A stretch of 64,000 nt of DNA from NCBI RefSeq assembly GCF_000733845.1, contig NZ_JPOI01000001.1, positions 3,225,001 through 3,289,000 of the forward strand, in the 5' to 3' direction. The translations under genes were made by a program, and so were the position numbers. The notes below the pieces were generated by a model. That model was not told where the DNA came from. It did not search any database and saw only the letters and a list, made by a program, of their open reading frames with translations. Below, piece after piece: positions 29,399-38,395 of the stretch (its first letter is position 1; each line of letters opens with the position of its first letter). This stretch comes from Geobacillus vulcani PSS1. Its GTDB lineage: Bacteria > Bacillota > Bacilli > Bacillales > Anoxybacillaceae.

Positions 29399-30400
29399 TT
29401 ATTCCTCCTTTACCGATTGTGCCCGTTCGAGCTCTGCTTTGATCGTGCCGATGACATCATGAACCACCATCTCTCGCGCCTGGCGGATGGCGTGGAAGAT
29501 GGCGTTCGCATCGGACGACCCGTGCGCTTTAATGACCGGAGCATTTAAGCCAAACAGCGCCGCGCCGCCGTACTCCGAGTAATCCATCATCTTTTTCAGC
29601 CCGGCGAGCTTCGGCTTGAGGACAGCAGCGGCCAATTTCGCAACAGCGCCGCTTGTCAGCGTCTGCTTGAGCAAGGAAAAGAGCGCCATCGCCGTCCCTT
29701 CAATCGTTTTCAACGCGACATTGCCGGCAAATCCGTCGGCGACGACAACATCAGCCACTCCTTGCAGCAGGTCGCGCGCTTCGACATTGCCGATGAAATG
29801 AAGGTTCGTTTCCTTGAGCAAGGCAAATGCCCGCTTGGCGGTTTCATTTCCTTTTTGGTCTTCCGTTCCGACGTTCAACAAGCCGATGCGCGGGTTTTCG
29901 ACGCCGCGCACGTTCTTTGCGTACACATGCCCCATCAAGGCGTACTGCAGCAAATGTTCCGGCTTGGCATCGACGTTGGCGCCGACATCCAGAAAGACAA
30001 AGCCGCGTCCATCCAATGTCGGCAGCGTCGGGGCGAGCGCGGGGCGGTCGATGCCGGCTGCCCGCCCGACGACAAACAGCCCAGCCGCCATCAGCGCCCC
30101 GGTATTGCCGGCGGAAATGCACGCCTCTGCGCGCCCTTCTTTCACTTCTTCCGCCATGCGCACCATCGACGAGTTTTTTTTGCGCCGCACCGCCCGCACC
30201 GGCTCATCATCTGCTTCGATCACTTCCTCGGTGTGGATGATCGAAATGCGCTCTTCACTCGTCAAATGCGGACGAATTTTCGCTTCATCGCCAATCAGCG
30301 TAATCTCGATATCAGGGAAATAGGCAGCGGCTTTTGCCGCACCAAGCACAATTTCGCCCGGGGCACGATCTCCCCCCATCGCATCAACCGCGATATTCAT
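29399..30400 (-). CDS. plsX: Phosphate acyltransferase PlsX
   Basis: PlsX converts acyl-ACP to acyl-phosphate, which PlsY uses for lysophosphatidic acid. The 333-residue protein starts [14 protein letters not shown] and has NTGALMAAG and [14 protein letters not shown] motifs. The chosen ATG lies inside the fapR 3' end (17-base overlap); an upstream ATG has a ribosome binding site too close to it. Length equals that of B. subtilis PlsX. Confidence 0.97.
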   Translation of the reverse strand: MNIAVDAMGGDRAPGEIVLGAAKAAAYFPDIEITLIGDEAKIRPHLTSEERISIIHTEEVIEADDEPVRAVRRKKNSSMVRMAEEVKEGRAEACISAGNTGALMAAGLFVVGRAAGIDRPALAPTLPTLDGRGFVFLDVGANVDAKPEHLLQYALMGHVYAKNVRGVENPRIGLLNVGTEDQKGNETAKRAFALLKETNLHFIGNVEARDLLQGVADVVVADGFAGNVALKTIEGTAMALFSLLKQTLTSGAVAKLAAAVLKPKLAGLKKMMDYSEYGGAALFGLNAPVIKAHGSSDANAIFHAIRQAREMVVHDVIGTIKAELERAQSVKEE

Positions 30401-30980
30401 GGCTGTCCCCATCCTTTTTCTCTATGTTTGAACGGTACATTTCAAACGTCCCTGAAAAGACGAGCTCCTGGCCGACGTAGCTGTTCACCTCAACAATCGT
30501 GCGCCCGTGCGCCGTTTTGCCAGTCACTTTGGCTTTCGCCACGACCCGCTCCCCTTCTTTCACTTGACGCACAAAACGGATCGTCGCTTTCGCTGTCAGC
30601 GCCAGTTCATCATGAATGACGGCCACGGCGAGCGAGTTGGCCTGAGCGAACAAATGGTGGCCGCGGGCGATGCGGGTGCGCCGAAAGACGTGCTCCTCTT
30701 TCACATCGAAGATCGAAATGGCGCTTGCATCCGGCTCGATGTCAATAATGTCACCGATCACTTCTTCAAGCGGCAGCGCCCGCACTTTATCGGCAAACGA
30801 CTGGCGGGCGACATTCTTGATGCGCTCGCGCAGTTCGGGAATCGACAGCTCAAGCCGATCAAGGCGGATCGTCTGCACGCTGACCGAAAACTTTTCGGCG
30901 AGCTCTTCATCGGTGATAAACGGGTTTTCCCGAATCGTCTCCTGCAGCAACCGTTGCCGCTCGCGTTTGCTTTTTCTCAT
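30384..30980 (-). CDS. fapR: Fatty acid and phospholipid regulator FapR
   Basis: FapR represses lipid-synthesis genes and is released by malonyl-CoA. The 198-residue protein has an N-terminal DeoR-like HTH ([20 protein letters not shown]) and a C-terminal hot-dog ligand domain ([20 protein letters not shown]). It starts the fapR-plsX-fabD-fabG-acpP cluster and has a FapR box at its own promoter, so it is autoregulated. Confidence 0.98.
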   Translation of the reverse strand: MRKSKRERQRLLQETIRENPFITDEELAEKFSVSVQTIRLDRLELSIPELRERIKNVARQSFADKVRALPLEEVIGDIIDIEPDASAISIFDVKEEHVFRRTRIARGHHLFAQANSLAVAVIHDELALTAKATIRFVRQVKEGERVVAKAKVTGKTAHGRTIVEVNSYVGQELVFSGTFEMYRSNIEKKDGDSHEYRG

Positions 30981-31002
30981 CGCTTTGTGACACCGTCCGA
31001 TT

Positions 31003-31019
31003 TTATGACTAGGTACTAA
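31003..31019 (-). promoter_or_regulatory. FapR operator
   Basis: The 17-bp sequence TTAGTACCTAGTCATAA on the minus strand closely fits the known FapR operator (TTAGTACCTAGTCTTAA type). It is just downstream of the fapR -10 box, over the likely start site, so FapR binding should block initiation. Confidence 0.9.
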
Positions 31020-31023
31020 AGGT

Positions 31024-31052
31024 AATATATAATATCAAAAAACGAAATGCAA
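31024..31052 (-). promoter_or_regulatory. Sigma-A promoter of the fapR operon
   Basis: TTGCAT and TATATT are separated by 17 bases on the minus strand, immediately upstream of the FapR operator. Confidence 0.8.
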
Positions 31053-31215
31053 GAAGAAAAAATGAAAAATCCCCCATGTTTCCCGATGCATCCGCCGTCC
31101 CCACCCAACACCATCCTCGAGGCCCACAAACAAAATAGCGGGACAGGCATCCCCTGCCTCCTCGTCCGAGGGATGAACATATGGGCGTCCACTGGCCAAA
31201 AAGTGAATCAATTCC

Positions 31216-31249
31216 CAAAAAAACAGCGGGGCGCGAATGCGCCGGCCGC
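31216..31249 (-). terminator. Terminator after recG
   Basis: GCGGCCGGCGC / GCGCCCCGC forms a GC-rich stem followed by TGTTTTTTT on the minus strand. A second weaker hairpin (GGAC...AGGCA / TGCCT GTCC near 31139-31170) follows in the spacer. Apart from these and the fapR promoter, the 280-base recG-fapR gap holds nothing I can name. Confidence 0.85.
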
Positions 31250-31263
31250 CTCTTTCCTGTCTA

Positions 31264-33312
31264 TTAATCTAGCTTTTCCCCGTCGAGTACGCCGGACGCT
31301 TCCAGCTCGGCGCGCAGTCCGGCATACGCCTCATCACGCCAAAACGCGGCCGAGGAAACGAGCTTGGCGGCGTCGCGGCGGGCGACTTCCAAAATGCGGT
31401 AATCATGCGCCAGATCACCGTAGCGGAATTCCGGGAGCCCGCTTTGTTTCGTGCCGAAAAAATCGCCCGGACCGCGCAGCTCCAAATCTTTTTCGGCCAG
31501 CACAAATCCATCGGCCGTTTCCGTCATGATGCGCATTCGTTCTTTGCCGACTTCCGATTTCGGGTCGGCGACCAAAATGCAGTACGACTGTGCGTCGCCG
31601 CGACCGACCCGTCCGCGCAGCTGATGAAGTTGGGCAAGGCCAAACCGTTCGGCGTCATAAATAACCATCACCGTCGCATTCGGCACGTTCACCCCGACTT
31701 CCACAACCGTTGTCGAGACGAGCACATGGATGCGGTTTTCGCTGAACGCCCGCATGACGCGTTCTTTTTCATCGGCCGACAGCCGGCCGTGCATCAAGCC
31801 GATCTCATATTTCCCGCGATAATAATGGACAAGTTGACTATGGACATCGATCGCGTTTTGCACATCCAATTTCTCCGACTCCTCAATGAGCGGACAGATG
31901 ACATACGCCTGATGACCACGGCGCAATTCCTTTTCGATAAAATCGAGCACGCGGGCGAACTGATGGTGCTTCACCCAATACGTTTCGACTTTTTTTCGTC
32001 CCGCCGGCATTTCATCGAGCACCGATACGTCCATGTCGCCGAACGCTGTCATCGCGAGTGTGCGCGGAATCGGCGTGGCCGTCATCATCAATACATCTGG
32101 CGCATGCCCTTTCTCACGCAGGATGCGGCGCTGTTCGACGCCAAACCGGTGCTGCTCGTCCGTAATGACAAGACCAAGTCGGCGAAACTGCACTCCTTCT
32201 TGAATCAAGGCGTGCGTGCCTACAACGATATCGATCGTTCCTTCTTCCAGTTCGGCAAGCAACTCTTTCCGCCGTTTTCCTTTCACTGAGCTTGTCAAAA
32301 GCGCCATGGTCACATCGCTATCAGCAAACAGCTCGGCGAGCGAACGGGCGTGCTGTTCAGCCAAAATTTCCGTCGGCACCATCAACGCCCCTTGGAACCC
32401 GGACAAGGCGGCGGCGTAAAGGGCGACAGCGGCGACGACCGTCTTGCCGGAGCCGACATCGCCTTGCAAAAGCCGATTCATCTGCCGCGGCGAGCGCATA
32501 TCGGCCAAAATTTCATCGATGACGCGGCGCTGGGCGTTCGTCAACGAAAACGGCAACTTGGAAAGAAAGGACGAAAGCCGCTCTTCCGAAAACGAGTGGA
32601 CCACGCCGCGCCGCTCATCGCGCATCAACCGCCGGAGCGCTTGCATTTTCAGCTGGTACAACAAAAACTCCTCATAGACGAGCCGGCGTCGCGCCTGATG
32701 CAGCTCTTCACGGGAGCGCGGAAAATGAAGGGCGCGAAGCGCTTCTTGTTTGTCGACAAGGCGATAGGCGCGGCGCAAAGCGGGCGGCAACGGGTCGGGA
32801 ATGTGCGCGCCAAACTGTTCAAACGCCGCCCTCATGAGCCGGCGCATCGTTTTCACCGTCAGCGGGCTGCGCACGGAGTAAACCGGCTCGATTCCGGTGG
32901 TCTCCGGAGCCGGGCCGAACCGAAGCTCGTATGCGTTGATCGTTTGTCGGTGCCGGTCCCATTTGCCGATCACGGTCACCGTTTCGTTCAAGACAATTTT
33001 TTCCTTCAAATATGGGCGATTGAAGCAGACGACGGTGATCAAATAGCGATCGGCCAGCATGCGGAAGGAAAGGCGCGATTTTTTCTTGCCGTAATACGTC
33101 AGCAGCGGGGCGCTGTATACCCTCCCCTCCACTGTCACTTTTTCGTCGTGGCGGACGGCGGCCAAATCTTTTTGTTCGTAATCATCATAACGGTACGGAG
33201 CATACGCAAGCAACTCGCCGACCGTCGCAATGCCGATGTCGGCAAGCAAGGCCGCCGTCTCTTCGCCGATGCCTTTAACCGCCGTCACTGGCTGCTGCAT
33301 CGCTTCGTTCAC
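31264..33312 (-). CDS. recG: ATP-dependent DNA helicase RecG
   Basis: RecG reverses stalled forks and processes branched DNA. The 682-residue protein has an N-terminal wedge/OB domain, Walker A (LQGDVGSGKTVVAAVAL), the DEQH box (VITDEQHRFGVEQRRIL), TATPIPRT, and the C-terminal helicase motif QLRGRVGRG. A GTG overlaps the sdaAA stop (GTGA); an ATG four codons later (33300) is an alternative start. Confidence 0.97.
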   Translation of the reverse strand: MNEAMQQPVTAVKGIGEETAALLADIGIATVGELLAYAPYRYDDYEQKDLAAVRHDEKVTVEGRVYSAPLLTYYGKKKSRLSFRMLADRYLITVVCFNRPYLKEKIVLNETVTVIGKWDRHRQTINAYELRFGPAPETTGIEPVYSVRSPLTVKTMRRLMRAAFEQFGAHIPDPLPPALRRAYRLVDKQEALRALHFPRSREELHQARRRLVYEEFLLYQLKMQALRRLMRDERRGVVHSFSEERLSSFLSKLPFSLTNAQRRVIDEILADMRSPRQMNRLLQGDVGSGKTVVAAVALYAAALSGFQGALMVPTEILAEQHARSLAELFADSDVTMALLTSSVKGKRRKELLAELEEGTIDIVVGTHALIQEGVQFRRLGLVITDEQHRFGVEQRRILREKGHAPDVLMMTATPIPRTLAMTAFGDMDVSVLDEMPAGRKKVETYWVKHHQFARVLDFIEKELRRGHQAYVICPLIEESEKLDVQNAIDVHSQLVHYYRGKYEIGLMHGRLSADEKERVMRAFSENRIHVLVSTTVVEVGVNVPNATVMVIYDAERFGLAQLHQLRGRVGRGDAQSYCILVADPKSEVGKERMRIMTETADGFVLAEKDLELRGPGDFFGTKQSGLPEFRYGDLAHDYRILEVARRDAAKLVSSAAFWRDEAYAGLRAELEASGVLDGEKLD

Positions 33313-34193
33313 TTCGATGCCGCAGAAGCGCCGAAAATGCGGGCCGCAATGGCGCGGCCGGTCGGCGTCGCGGCCAACCCCCCTTGCGCCGTTTCTTTGA
33401 GCGCTACCGGCATGGCCGCCCCGATGCGATACATCGCTTCAATCACTTCATCGCACGGGATGCGGCTTTTAATGCCGGCTAGCGCCATATCCGCAGCGAT
33501 CATGGCGTTCGCCGCCCCCATCGCGTTCCGCTTGACGCACGGCACTTCGACCAGGCCAGCGACTGGGTCGCATACCAATCCCAACATATTTTTTAAGGCG
33601 ATGGCCATCGCTTCGGCCGCTTGGCCCGGCGTCCCGCCGGCCAGCTCCACCAATGCCGCGGCCGCCATGCCAGCCGCCGACCCAACCTCGGCTTGACAGC
33701 CGCCGGCGGCGCCGGAAATCGAGGCGTTGTTGGCGACAATATAGCCAAACGCTCCGGCTGTAAACAAAAACTCAATCATTTCCATTCTTGTCGGCCGCAG
33801 TTTCTCTTTCACGGCAAACAGCGTCCCCGGGACGACGCCGGCCGCCCCAGCCGTCGGTGTGGCGCAAATGACGCCCATCGCCGCGTTCACTTCGTTCGTC
33901 GCCATGGCTTTGCTGACGGCGTCTAAAATCGTCTCCCCAGACAGAAAACGACCGCCCTCAATATAGCGCTGCATCCGCACTGCATCGCCGCCCGTCAGCC
34001 CGGAGCGGGACACAACTCCTTCGAGTCCTCTCTCCACGGCGCGCTCCATGACCGATAAATGGTGATCCATTTGCGCGATCACCTCTTCACGACTTCTTCC
34101 GCTTACCTCCACTTCTTGGCGAATCATCACTTCAGCGATTTTGATGCTGTCCTTTTCGGCCAACGCCACAAGTTCAGCCACATTGCGAAACAT
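33309..34193 (-). CDS. sdaAA: L-serine dehydratase, iron-sulfur alpha subunit
   Basis: SdaAA with SdaAB deaminates L-serine to pyruvate using a [4Fe-4S] cluster. The 294-residue protein has cysteines in ICATPTAGAAGVVPG, SGAAGGCQAEVG and VCDPVAGLVEVPC that should ligate the cluster. AGGTGGGA supports the ATG (MFRNVAEL). A 75-base gap separates it from sdaAB; it overlaps recG. Confidence 0.97.
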   Translation of the reverse strand: MFRNVAELVALAEKDSIKIAEVMIRQEVEVSGRSREEVIAQMDHHLSVMERAVERGLEGVVSRSGLTGGDAVRMQRYIEGGRFLSGETILDAVSKAMATNEVNAAMGVICATPTAGAAGVVPGTLFAVKEKLRPTRMEMIEFLFTAGAFGYIVANNASISGAAGGCQAEVGSAAGMAAAALVELAGGTPGQAAEAMAIALKNMLGLVCDPVAGLVEVPCVKRNAMGAANAMIAADMALAGIKSRIPCDEVIEAMYRIGAAMPVALKETAQGGLAATPTGRAIAARIFGASAASK

Positions 34194-34268
34194 TTTATTC
34201 CCACCTGTCCTCTCTTCATCATGGCTTATCTTTCTTCGATGCACATTAATGATGAAACCGATTTCTTT

Positions 34269-34931
34269 TCAATCCGCAAGCTTCGCCACTTGAATGATGT
34301 TCGGCAGCTGCTCCAATTCTTGAATCAGATCATCGGTCAACGGTTGGTCAACTTCGATCGCCATGAGCGCTTCTTTCCCTTTCTCTTTGCGCGACACTTC
34401 CATATGGCCGATGTTGATCTTTCGTTTCGCCAACACCGAAGCCACCGCCCCGATCGTCCCGTACCGGTCGTTATGCATAATGAGCAGCGCCGGATGATGG
34501 CCAGACAGCTTCAAGGCAAATCCATTCAATTCGACGATTTCAATTTTTCCGCCGCCGATCGAAATGCCGACAAGCTCAAGCTCGCCTTCATCATCGCCAA
34601 TCCGCAGGCGCGCCGTATTCGGATGATGCGGAATCGCCTCCTCGGCGGAAAACGACACATCTACACCTTCCGCTCGGGCGATCTCAAGCGCATTGGGAAG
34701 ACGTTCATCGAACGTGTCAAATCCGAGCAACCCGGCGACAATGGCAACATCGGTGCCATGCCCCCGATACGTCTCGGCAAACGAGCCATAAAACGAAATG
34801 CGCGCCCACGCCGGCTTTCGGCCAAATAATTTGCGCGCGACTAAACCGATGCGCACCGCCCCGGCCGTATGTGAGCTTGACGGCCCGACCATCACCGGGC
34901 CAATAATATCAAAGACGCTTTTGTATTTCAT
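34269..34931 (-). CDS. sdaAB: L-serine dehydratase, beta subunit
   Basis: This subunit contains the GPSSSHTAGAVRIG motif shared with the fused bacterial serine dehydratases, and a C-terminal ACT domain (HNDRYGTIGAVASVLAKR, then INIGHMEV) that may sense serine. The 220-residue protein starts at an ATG after GGAGGA. A strong terminator lies between it and fakA, only about 22 bases upstream of its start. Confidence 0.96.
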   Translation of the reverse strand: MKYKSVFDIIGPVMVGPSSSHTAGAVRIGLVARKLFGRKPAWARISFYGSFAETYRGHGTDVAIVAGLLGFDTFDERLPNALEIARAEGVDVSFSAEEAIPHHPNTARLRIGDDEGELELVGISIGGGKIEIVELNGFALKLSGHHPALLIMHNDRYGTIGAVASVLAKRKINIGHMEVSRKEKGKEALMAIEVDQPLTDDLIQELEQLPNIIQVAKLAD

Positions 34932-34952
34932 TGGCGTGATTCCTCCATCAAA

Positions 34953-34984
34953 CAGAAAAATAGAAGGGAAGGCTCCCTTCTATT
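34953..34984 (-). terminator. Intrinsic terminator between fakA and sdaAB
   Basis: An 11-bp perfect stem AATAGAAGGGA / TCCCTTCTATT with a 4-base loop and a T-rich tail on the minus strand. It is placed between fakA and sdaAB with no promoter visible after it. Confidence 0.88.
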
Positions 34985-34995
34985 ATTCTAACATA

Positions 34996-36672
34996 TTACT
35001 CGACGGAAATGATGAATGAATAAAGCGGCTGCTTTCCGTTATGCACTTCCACCTCAACCCGATCGTGTTCTTTTTCCAAATAAGCGACGACCGTCTCCAC
35101 TTCGACTTCGGTCGCATCTTCGCCGTATAAAATGGTTACGATTTCACTTTCTTCATCAATGAGCGCATCAAGCAGCCGCTTCGTTACGTCGAGTTTGTCT
35201 TTGCCAGCGGCGATAATGCGATCATCCCATAACCCCATGTAATCGCCCTTTTCAATCTCGATGCCGTCAATCGTCGTATCGCGCACGGAAAACGTCACTT
35301 GCCCCGTTTTCACTCGCGACAGCGCCGCCGTCATCGCCCGCTCGTTCTGCTCGGTCGATTGCACTGGGTTAAACGCCAACAGCGCCGCCAATCCTTGCGG
35401 GACCGTTTTGGACGGGATGACGACAACTCGTTGTTCAGACAACTCTGCCGCCTGTTTTGCCGCCATTACAATGTTTTTGTTGTTCGGCAGCACGAACACT
35501 GTTTCCGCGTTGGCACGACGGATGGCGTCAGCGATTTCTTCCGTGCTCGGGTTCATCGTTTGCCCGCCTTCAATGATGGCGTGGGCACCGATGCTCCGAA
35601 ACAGTTCGGCCACGCCAGCGCCCATGGCGACGGCGACGATGCCGTACGGCTTTTTGTCCTCTCTGGCTGCCCCGTCCCTAGGCAGTGAAACCGCCTCTTT
35701 GCCGACAATGTTGACATGTTGTTCGCGCATGTTTTCGATTTTAATGTTGATCAAGCTCCCGTAGCGTTGACCGTATGTCAGCACCTCACCCGGCGTTTCC
35801 GAATGGATATGCACTTTAACGAGCTCGTCATCCGCGACAACGAGCAAGGAGTCACCGAACTTGCTTAACTCTCGGCGGAACGTTTCTTCGGAAAACGGGT
35901 GTTCAGCCAGTTTGTCCGGTTCAAAGCGGACCATGAACTCCGTGCAGTAGCCGAATTCGATTTCATCGGTATGAATATGGCTTTGCGCGCTTTGATGGTG
36001 CACGATTTTCACCAAGTCATCCAGCGGCACCCTAGCGCGCTCTTCGCTCACCGTTTCCCCTTTCAAAGCGGCGAGAAACCCTTCGTAGACATAGACAAGC
36101 CCTTGACCGCCGCTGTCGACGACACCGACTTCCTTTAAAATCGGAAGCAATTCCGGCGTGCGTTTGAGCGCCGCTTTCGCCTCGGCGAGCGCCGCTTCCA
36201 TCACGGCGATCACGTCGCGCTCTTTTTTGGCCACCTCCACCGCCTTGCGCGCCGCTTCTTTGGCAACGGTGAGAATCGTCCCCTCAACCGGCTTCATCAC
36301 CGCCTTATAGGCCGTGTCCACCCCCGCCTGCAAAGCGGCGGCGAACTCGAAGCTGTTCACCGCTTGTTTGCCTTCGACTGCCTTGGCAAATCCACGGAAC
36401 AGCTGCGACAAAATGACGCCGGAATTGCCGCGCGCCCCCATCAATAGCCCTTTTGCCAGCGCCGCGGCGACGTTGCCGATATGGTCGGAGGCATTCGCCT
36501 GCACTTCTTTCGCCCCGGACGTCATCGACAAGTTCATGTTCGTTCCTGTATCGCCATCTGGAACCGGAAAGACGTTCAACGCATCGACCGCCTTGGCGTT
36601 GTTCGCCAAATGAGCGGCCCCTTGCTGCACCATATCGGCAAACCGTCTTCCGTCAAGCGTCCTCATTGTCAC
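34996..36672 (-). CDS. fakA: Fatty acid kinase subunit FakA (YloV)
   Basis: FakA is the ATP-binding kinase subunit that phosphorylates fatty acids held by FakB. The N-terminal DhaL-type domain has ALNVFPVPDGDTGTNMNLSM with metal-binding Asp residues and GARGNSGVILSQLFRG. A long middle and C-terminal region follow, as in the 550-residue family. The start is a GTG, because AAGGAGGAG is 7 bases before it and too far from the next ATG. Confidence 0.95.
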   Translation of the reverse strand: MTMRTLDGRRFADMVQQGAAHLANNAKAVDALNVFPVPDGDTGTNMNLSMTSGAKEVQANASDHIGNVAAALAKGLLMGARGNSGVILSQLFRGFAKAVEGKQAVNSFEFAAALQAGVDTAYKAVMKPVEGTILTVAKEAARKAVEVAKKERDVIAVMEAALAEAKAALKRTPELLPILKEVGVVDSGGQGLVYVYEGFLAALKGETVSEERARVPLDDLVKIVHHQSAQSHIHTDEIEFGYCTEFMVRFEPDKLAEHPFSEETFRRELSKFGDSLLVVADDELVKVHIHSETPGEVLTYGQRYGSLINIKIENMREQHVNIVGKEAVSLPRDGAAREDKKPYGIVAVAMGAGVAELFRSIGAHAIIEGGQTMNPSTEEIADAIRRANAETVFVLPNNKNIVMAAKQAAELSEQRVVVIPSKTVPQGLAALLAFNPVQSTEQNERAMTAALSRVKTGQVTFSVRDTTIDGIEIEKGDYMGLWDDRIIAAGKDKLDVTKRLLDALIDEESEIVTILYGEDATEVEVETVVAYLEKEHDRVEVEVHNGKQPLYSFIISVE

Positions 36673-36689
36673 CAGCTAACTCCTCCTTA

Positions 36690-37052
36690 CTACGGGTTCA
36701 ACACTCGAACCCCTTGAACGTAAATATTGATCGACTGAACCGCCAGCCCGAGCGTCTGATCAAGCGTATACTTCACTTTCGACTGCACGTTATGGGCAAC
36801 TTCGGAAATTTTCGTTCCATAGCTGACGATGATGTACATATCGATATGTACTTCACCGTTTTCTTCTCGGACGATAACCCCTTTGGAAAAATTCTCCCGG
36901 CGCAAAATTTCCGACAACCCATCGCGAATTTGGTTTTTCGACGCCATTCCGACAATGCCGTAACAATCGACGGCTGCTCCCCCCGCGATCATCGCAATCA
37001 CTTCATTGGCCACTTCGATGCGCCCGTATTTCGTCTGCCATTCAATCGACAT
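36690..37052 (-). CDS. yloU: Asp23/YloU family protein
   Basis: The 120-residue protein belongs to the Asp23 (DUF322) family (YGRIEVANEVIAMIAGGAAV, VDMYIIV-type strand HIDMYIIVSYG, VQSKVKYTLDQ). Family members are linked to envelope stress in Gram-positives. It precedes fakA by 17 bases and is probably cotranscribed with it. Exact function is unknown. Confidence 0.9.
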   Translation of the reverse strand: MSIEWQTKYGRIEVANEVIAMIAGGAAVDCYGIVGMASKNQIRDGLSEILRRENFSKGVIVREENGEVHIDMYIIVSYGTKISEVAHNVQSKVKYTLDQTLGLAVQSINIYVQGVRVLNP

Positions 37053-37144
37053 GCTCGTTCCCCCTTTGCGTATCTCGCACAGTTACCCCTATTGTACTAT
37101 AACGCTTTCCGTTTTCAAAGCGCTTCCCGTCCGCCCACTAGTAT

Positions 37145-37174
37145 TATTTAGCCGAAAACTGAAAGATATGTCAA
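37145..37174 (-). promoter_or_regulatory. Sigma-A promoter of yloU-fakA
   Basis: TTGACA and TAAATA are separated by 18 bases on the minus strand. It is divergent from the rpmB promoter; the two are separated by a palindrome. Confidence 0.7.
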
Positions 37175-37177
37175 GGA

Positions 37178-37198
37178 CAGTTTCTTGAAAGAAAACTG
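37178..37198. promoter_or_regulatory. Palindrome between divergent yloU and rpmB promoters
   Basis: CAGTTTCTTGAAAGAAAACT-G is a near-perfect inverted repeat (CAGTTT / AAACTG outer, CTT / AAG inner, one bulge). It touches the upstream edge of the yloU -35 box and lies 9 bases from the rpmB -35. It could be an operator; no known regulator is recognised. Confidence 0.4.
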
Positions 37199-37206
37199 CA
37201 CGTCTA

Positions 37207-37240
37207 TTGCAATCCCTACGGTTGTATGGTAAATTATAAT
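37207..37240 (+). promoter_or_regulatory. Promoter of rpmB
   Basis: TTGCAA and TAAATT are separated by 17 bases; an overlapping perfect TATAAT lies at 37235-37240. Either can serve as -10. It precedes rpmB by about 45 bases. Confidence 0.65.
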
Positions 37241-37281
37241 AGTGTTTTTAGCAGGGATGTGAAAGCAAGGAGGGAAAGACG

Positions 37282-37467
37282 ATGGCGAAATGCTTTGTGA
37301 CCGGCAAGAAGAAATCGTTCGGCAACTCGCGTTCGCACGCCATGAACGCCAGCCGCCGTACATGGAAAGCCAACTTGCAAAAAGTGCGCATTTTAGTTGA
37401 CGGCAAACCGAAACGCGTCTGGGTTTCGGCGCGCGCGCTGAAATCTGGAAAAGTGAAACGCGTCTAA
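37282..37467 (+). CDS. rpmB: 50S ribosomal protein L28
   Basis: L28 is a small basic protein of the large subunit. The 61-residue product begins [20 protein letters not shown] and ends [11 protein letters not shown], typical of Bacillus L28. GCAAGGAGGG precedes the ATG. It is a monocistronic plus-strand gene between two minus-strand blocks, as in B. subtilis. Confidence 0.98.
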   Translation: MAKCFVTGKKKSFGNSRSHAMNASRRTWKANLQKVRILVDGKPKRVWVSARALKSGKVKRV

Positions 37468-37483
37468 CAGCTTGACGAAAAGA

Positions 37484-37557
37484 AGCCGCCCCAAAAGGCG
37501 TTCCTCCTTTTGTTCGGCGGCTCCACAAAAAAAGCACCAAAAATGGTGCTTTTTTCT
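37484..37557. terminator. Terminator region shared by rpmB and spoVM
   Basis: An AGCCGCC / GGCGGCT hairpin is followed by AAAGCACCA / TGGTGCTTT with a T-run on the plus strand and, in reverse, T-run on the minus strand. The second hairpin can end both the rpmB and the spoVM transcripts. Confidence 0.9.
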
Positions 37558-37637
37558 TATCCTTTTTTAAATGCGTTCAACACCGCCCGCACGATTCCGC
37601 CTAAAAATCTCGGCAGCTTGATCGTATAAAACTTCAT
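37557..37637 (-). CDS. spoVM: Stage V sporulation protein SpoVM
   Basis: SpoVM is a 26-residue amphipathic helix that recognises positive curvature of the forespore and anchors SpoIVA at the start of coat assembly. The product reads MKFYTIKLPRFLGGIVRAVL then NAFKKG, almost the same as in B. subtilis. GAGGAGGGA precedes the ATG. The gene lies between rpmB and thiN. No clear sigma-E promoter could be read in the 81-base spacer. Confidence 0.97.
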   Translation of the reverse strand: MKFYTIKLPRFLGGIVRAVLNAFKKG

Positions 37638-37718
37638 CCCGATTCCCTCCTCACACCGATCATGACAAGCTTCCCGCCGTTTCGTTATTCAGTATATTCC
37701 TTACCGGGCTAAGCGCGA

Positions 37719-38369
37719 CTACGGGCAGCCGGCAAAATCGCTGCTCCTTATCATCATTAATATGCCTTCTGAAAACGAAAAAGTACCAGAAGATTGGATA
37801 AGTTCGTTACTAATACATAATGTCGAACCTCGGGAAATATGACAGTTTGTTAGCGGATATTTAAATCCGGTAAGCGTAAGCTCTGCCACTGTTTCAGAAA
37901 TCGGGATGTACGATACATAGCGGTATCGCTCGTCGCGCATAACCGTATGCATGCCGGGCAGATGGACGGTGAGCACGTTTTGCTGGTCGATGAGTTCAAT
38001 GGGCCGCCCGGCGTACTTTAACAGCAGCTCGACGTTGCCAAACAAATGGTCGAGCCGCCCGCCGGTCCCCCCAAACAGGCGGATGGCCCCGTCTGTCTGC
38101 TCAACGGCCCAGTCAAGAGCGATCTCCATATCCGTTTTGTCTTTTTCCGCCGGCCAAATGTCAATCTCCGGCAGCATCTCCCTTAGCCGCTTGACCTCCT
38201 CAGCCGGCAGCGAATCAAAATCGCCAAACGCCCGCACTGGGCGGAGCCCGAAATCCATCAGCGCTTTCGTGCCGCGGTCGACGCCGACCCACTGCACATC
38301 TTTCCCGTCATAAAGGCGCAAATCCGGGAGAAGCTCGCGCGGGCCGCCGCCGACAATATGGATGATCAT
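37719..38369 (-). CDS. thiN: Thiamine pyrophosphokinase ThiN
   Basis: ThiN converts thiamine to thiamine diphosphate with ATP. The 216-residue protein has IIHIVGGGP, VGVDRGTKALMDFG, FGDFDSLPAEE, the KDKTDMEIALDWA motif and FGGTGGRLDHLFGNV. The ATG (MIIHIVGG) after GGGGGAAGAAGG is chosen; an earlier in-frame ATG overlaps rpe and is disfavoured. Confidence 0.95.
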   Translation of the reverse strand: MIIHIVGGGPRELLPDLRLYDGKDVQWVGVDRGTKALMDFGLRPVRAFGDFDSLPAEEVKRLREMLPEIDIWPAEKDKTDMEIALDWAVEQTDGAIRLFGGTGGRLDHLFGNVELLLKYAGRPIELIDQQNVLTVHLPGMHTVMRDERYRYVSYIPISETVAELTLTGFKYPLTNCHISRGSTLCISNELIQSSGTFSFSEGILMMIRSSDFAGCP

Positions 38370-38395
38370 TCCTTCTTCCCCCTTCGCCGCAACCG

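Noticed and set aside
31009-31218. A 69-codon minus-strand frame in the recG-fapR spacer
   Set aside because: It covers the fapR promoter and operator, has no start signal and a biased composition (Cys, Trp, Gly).
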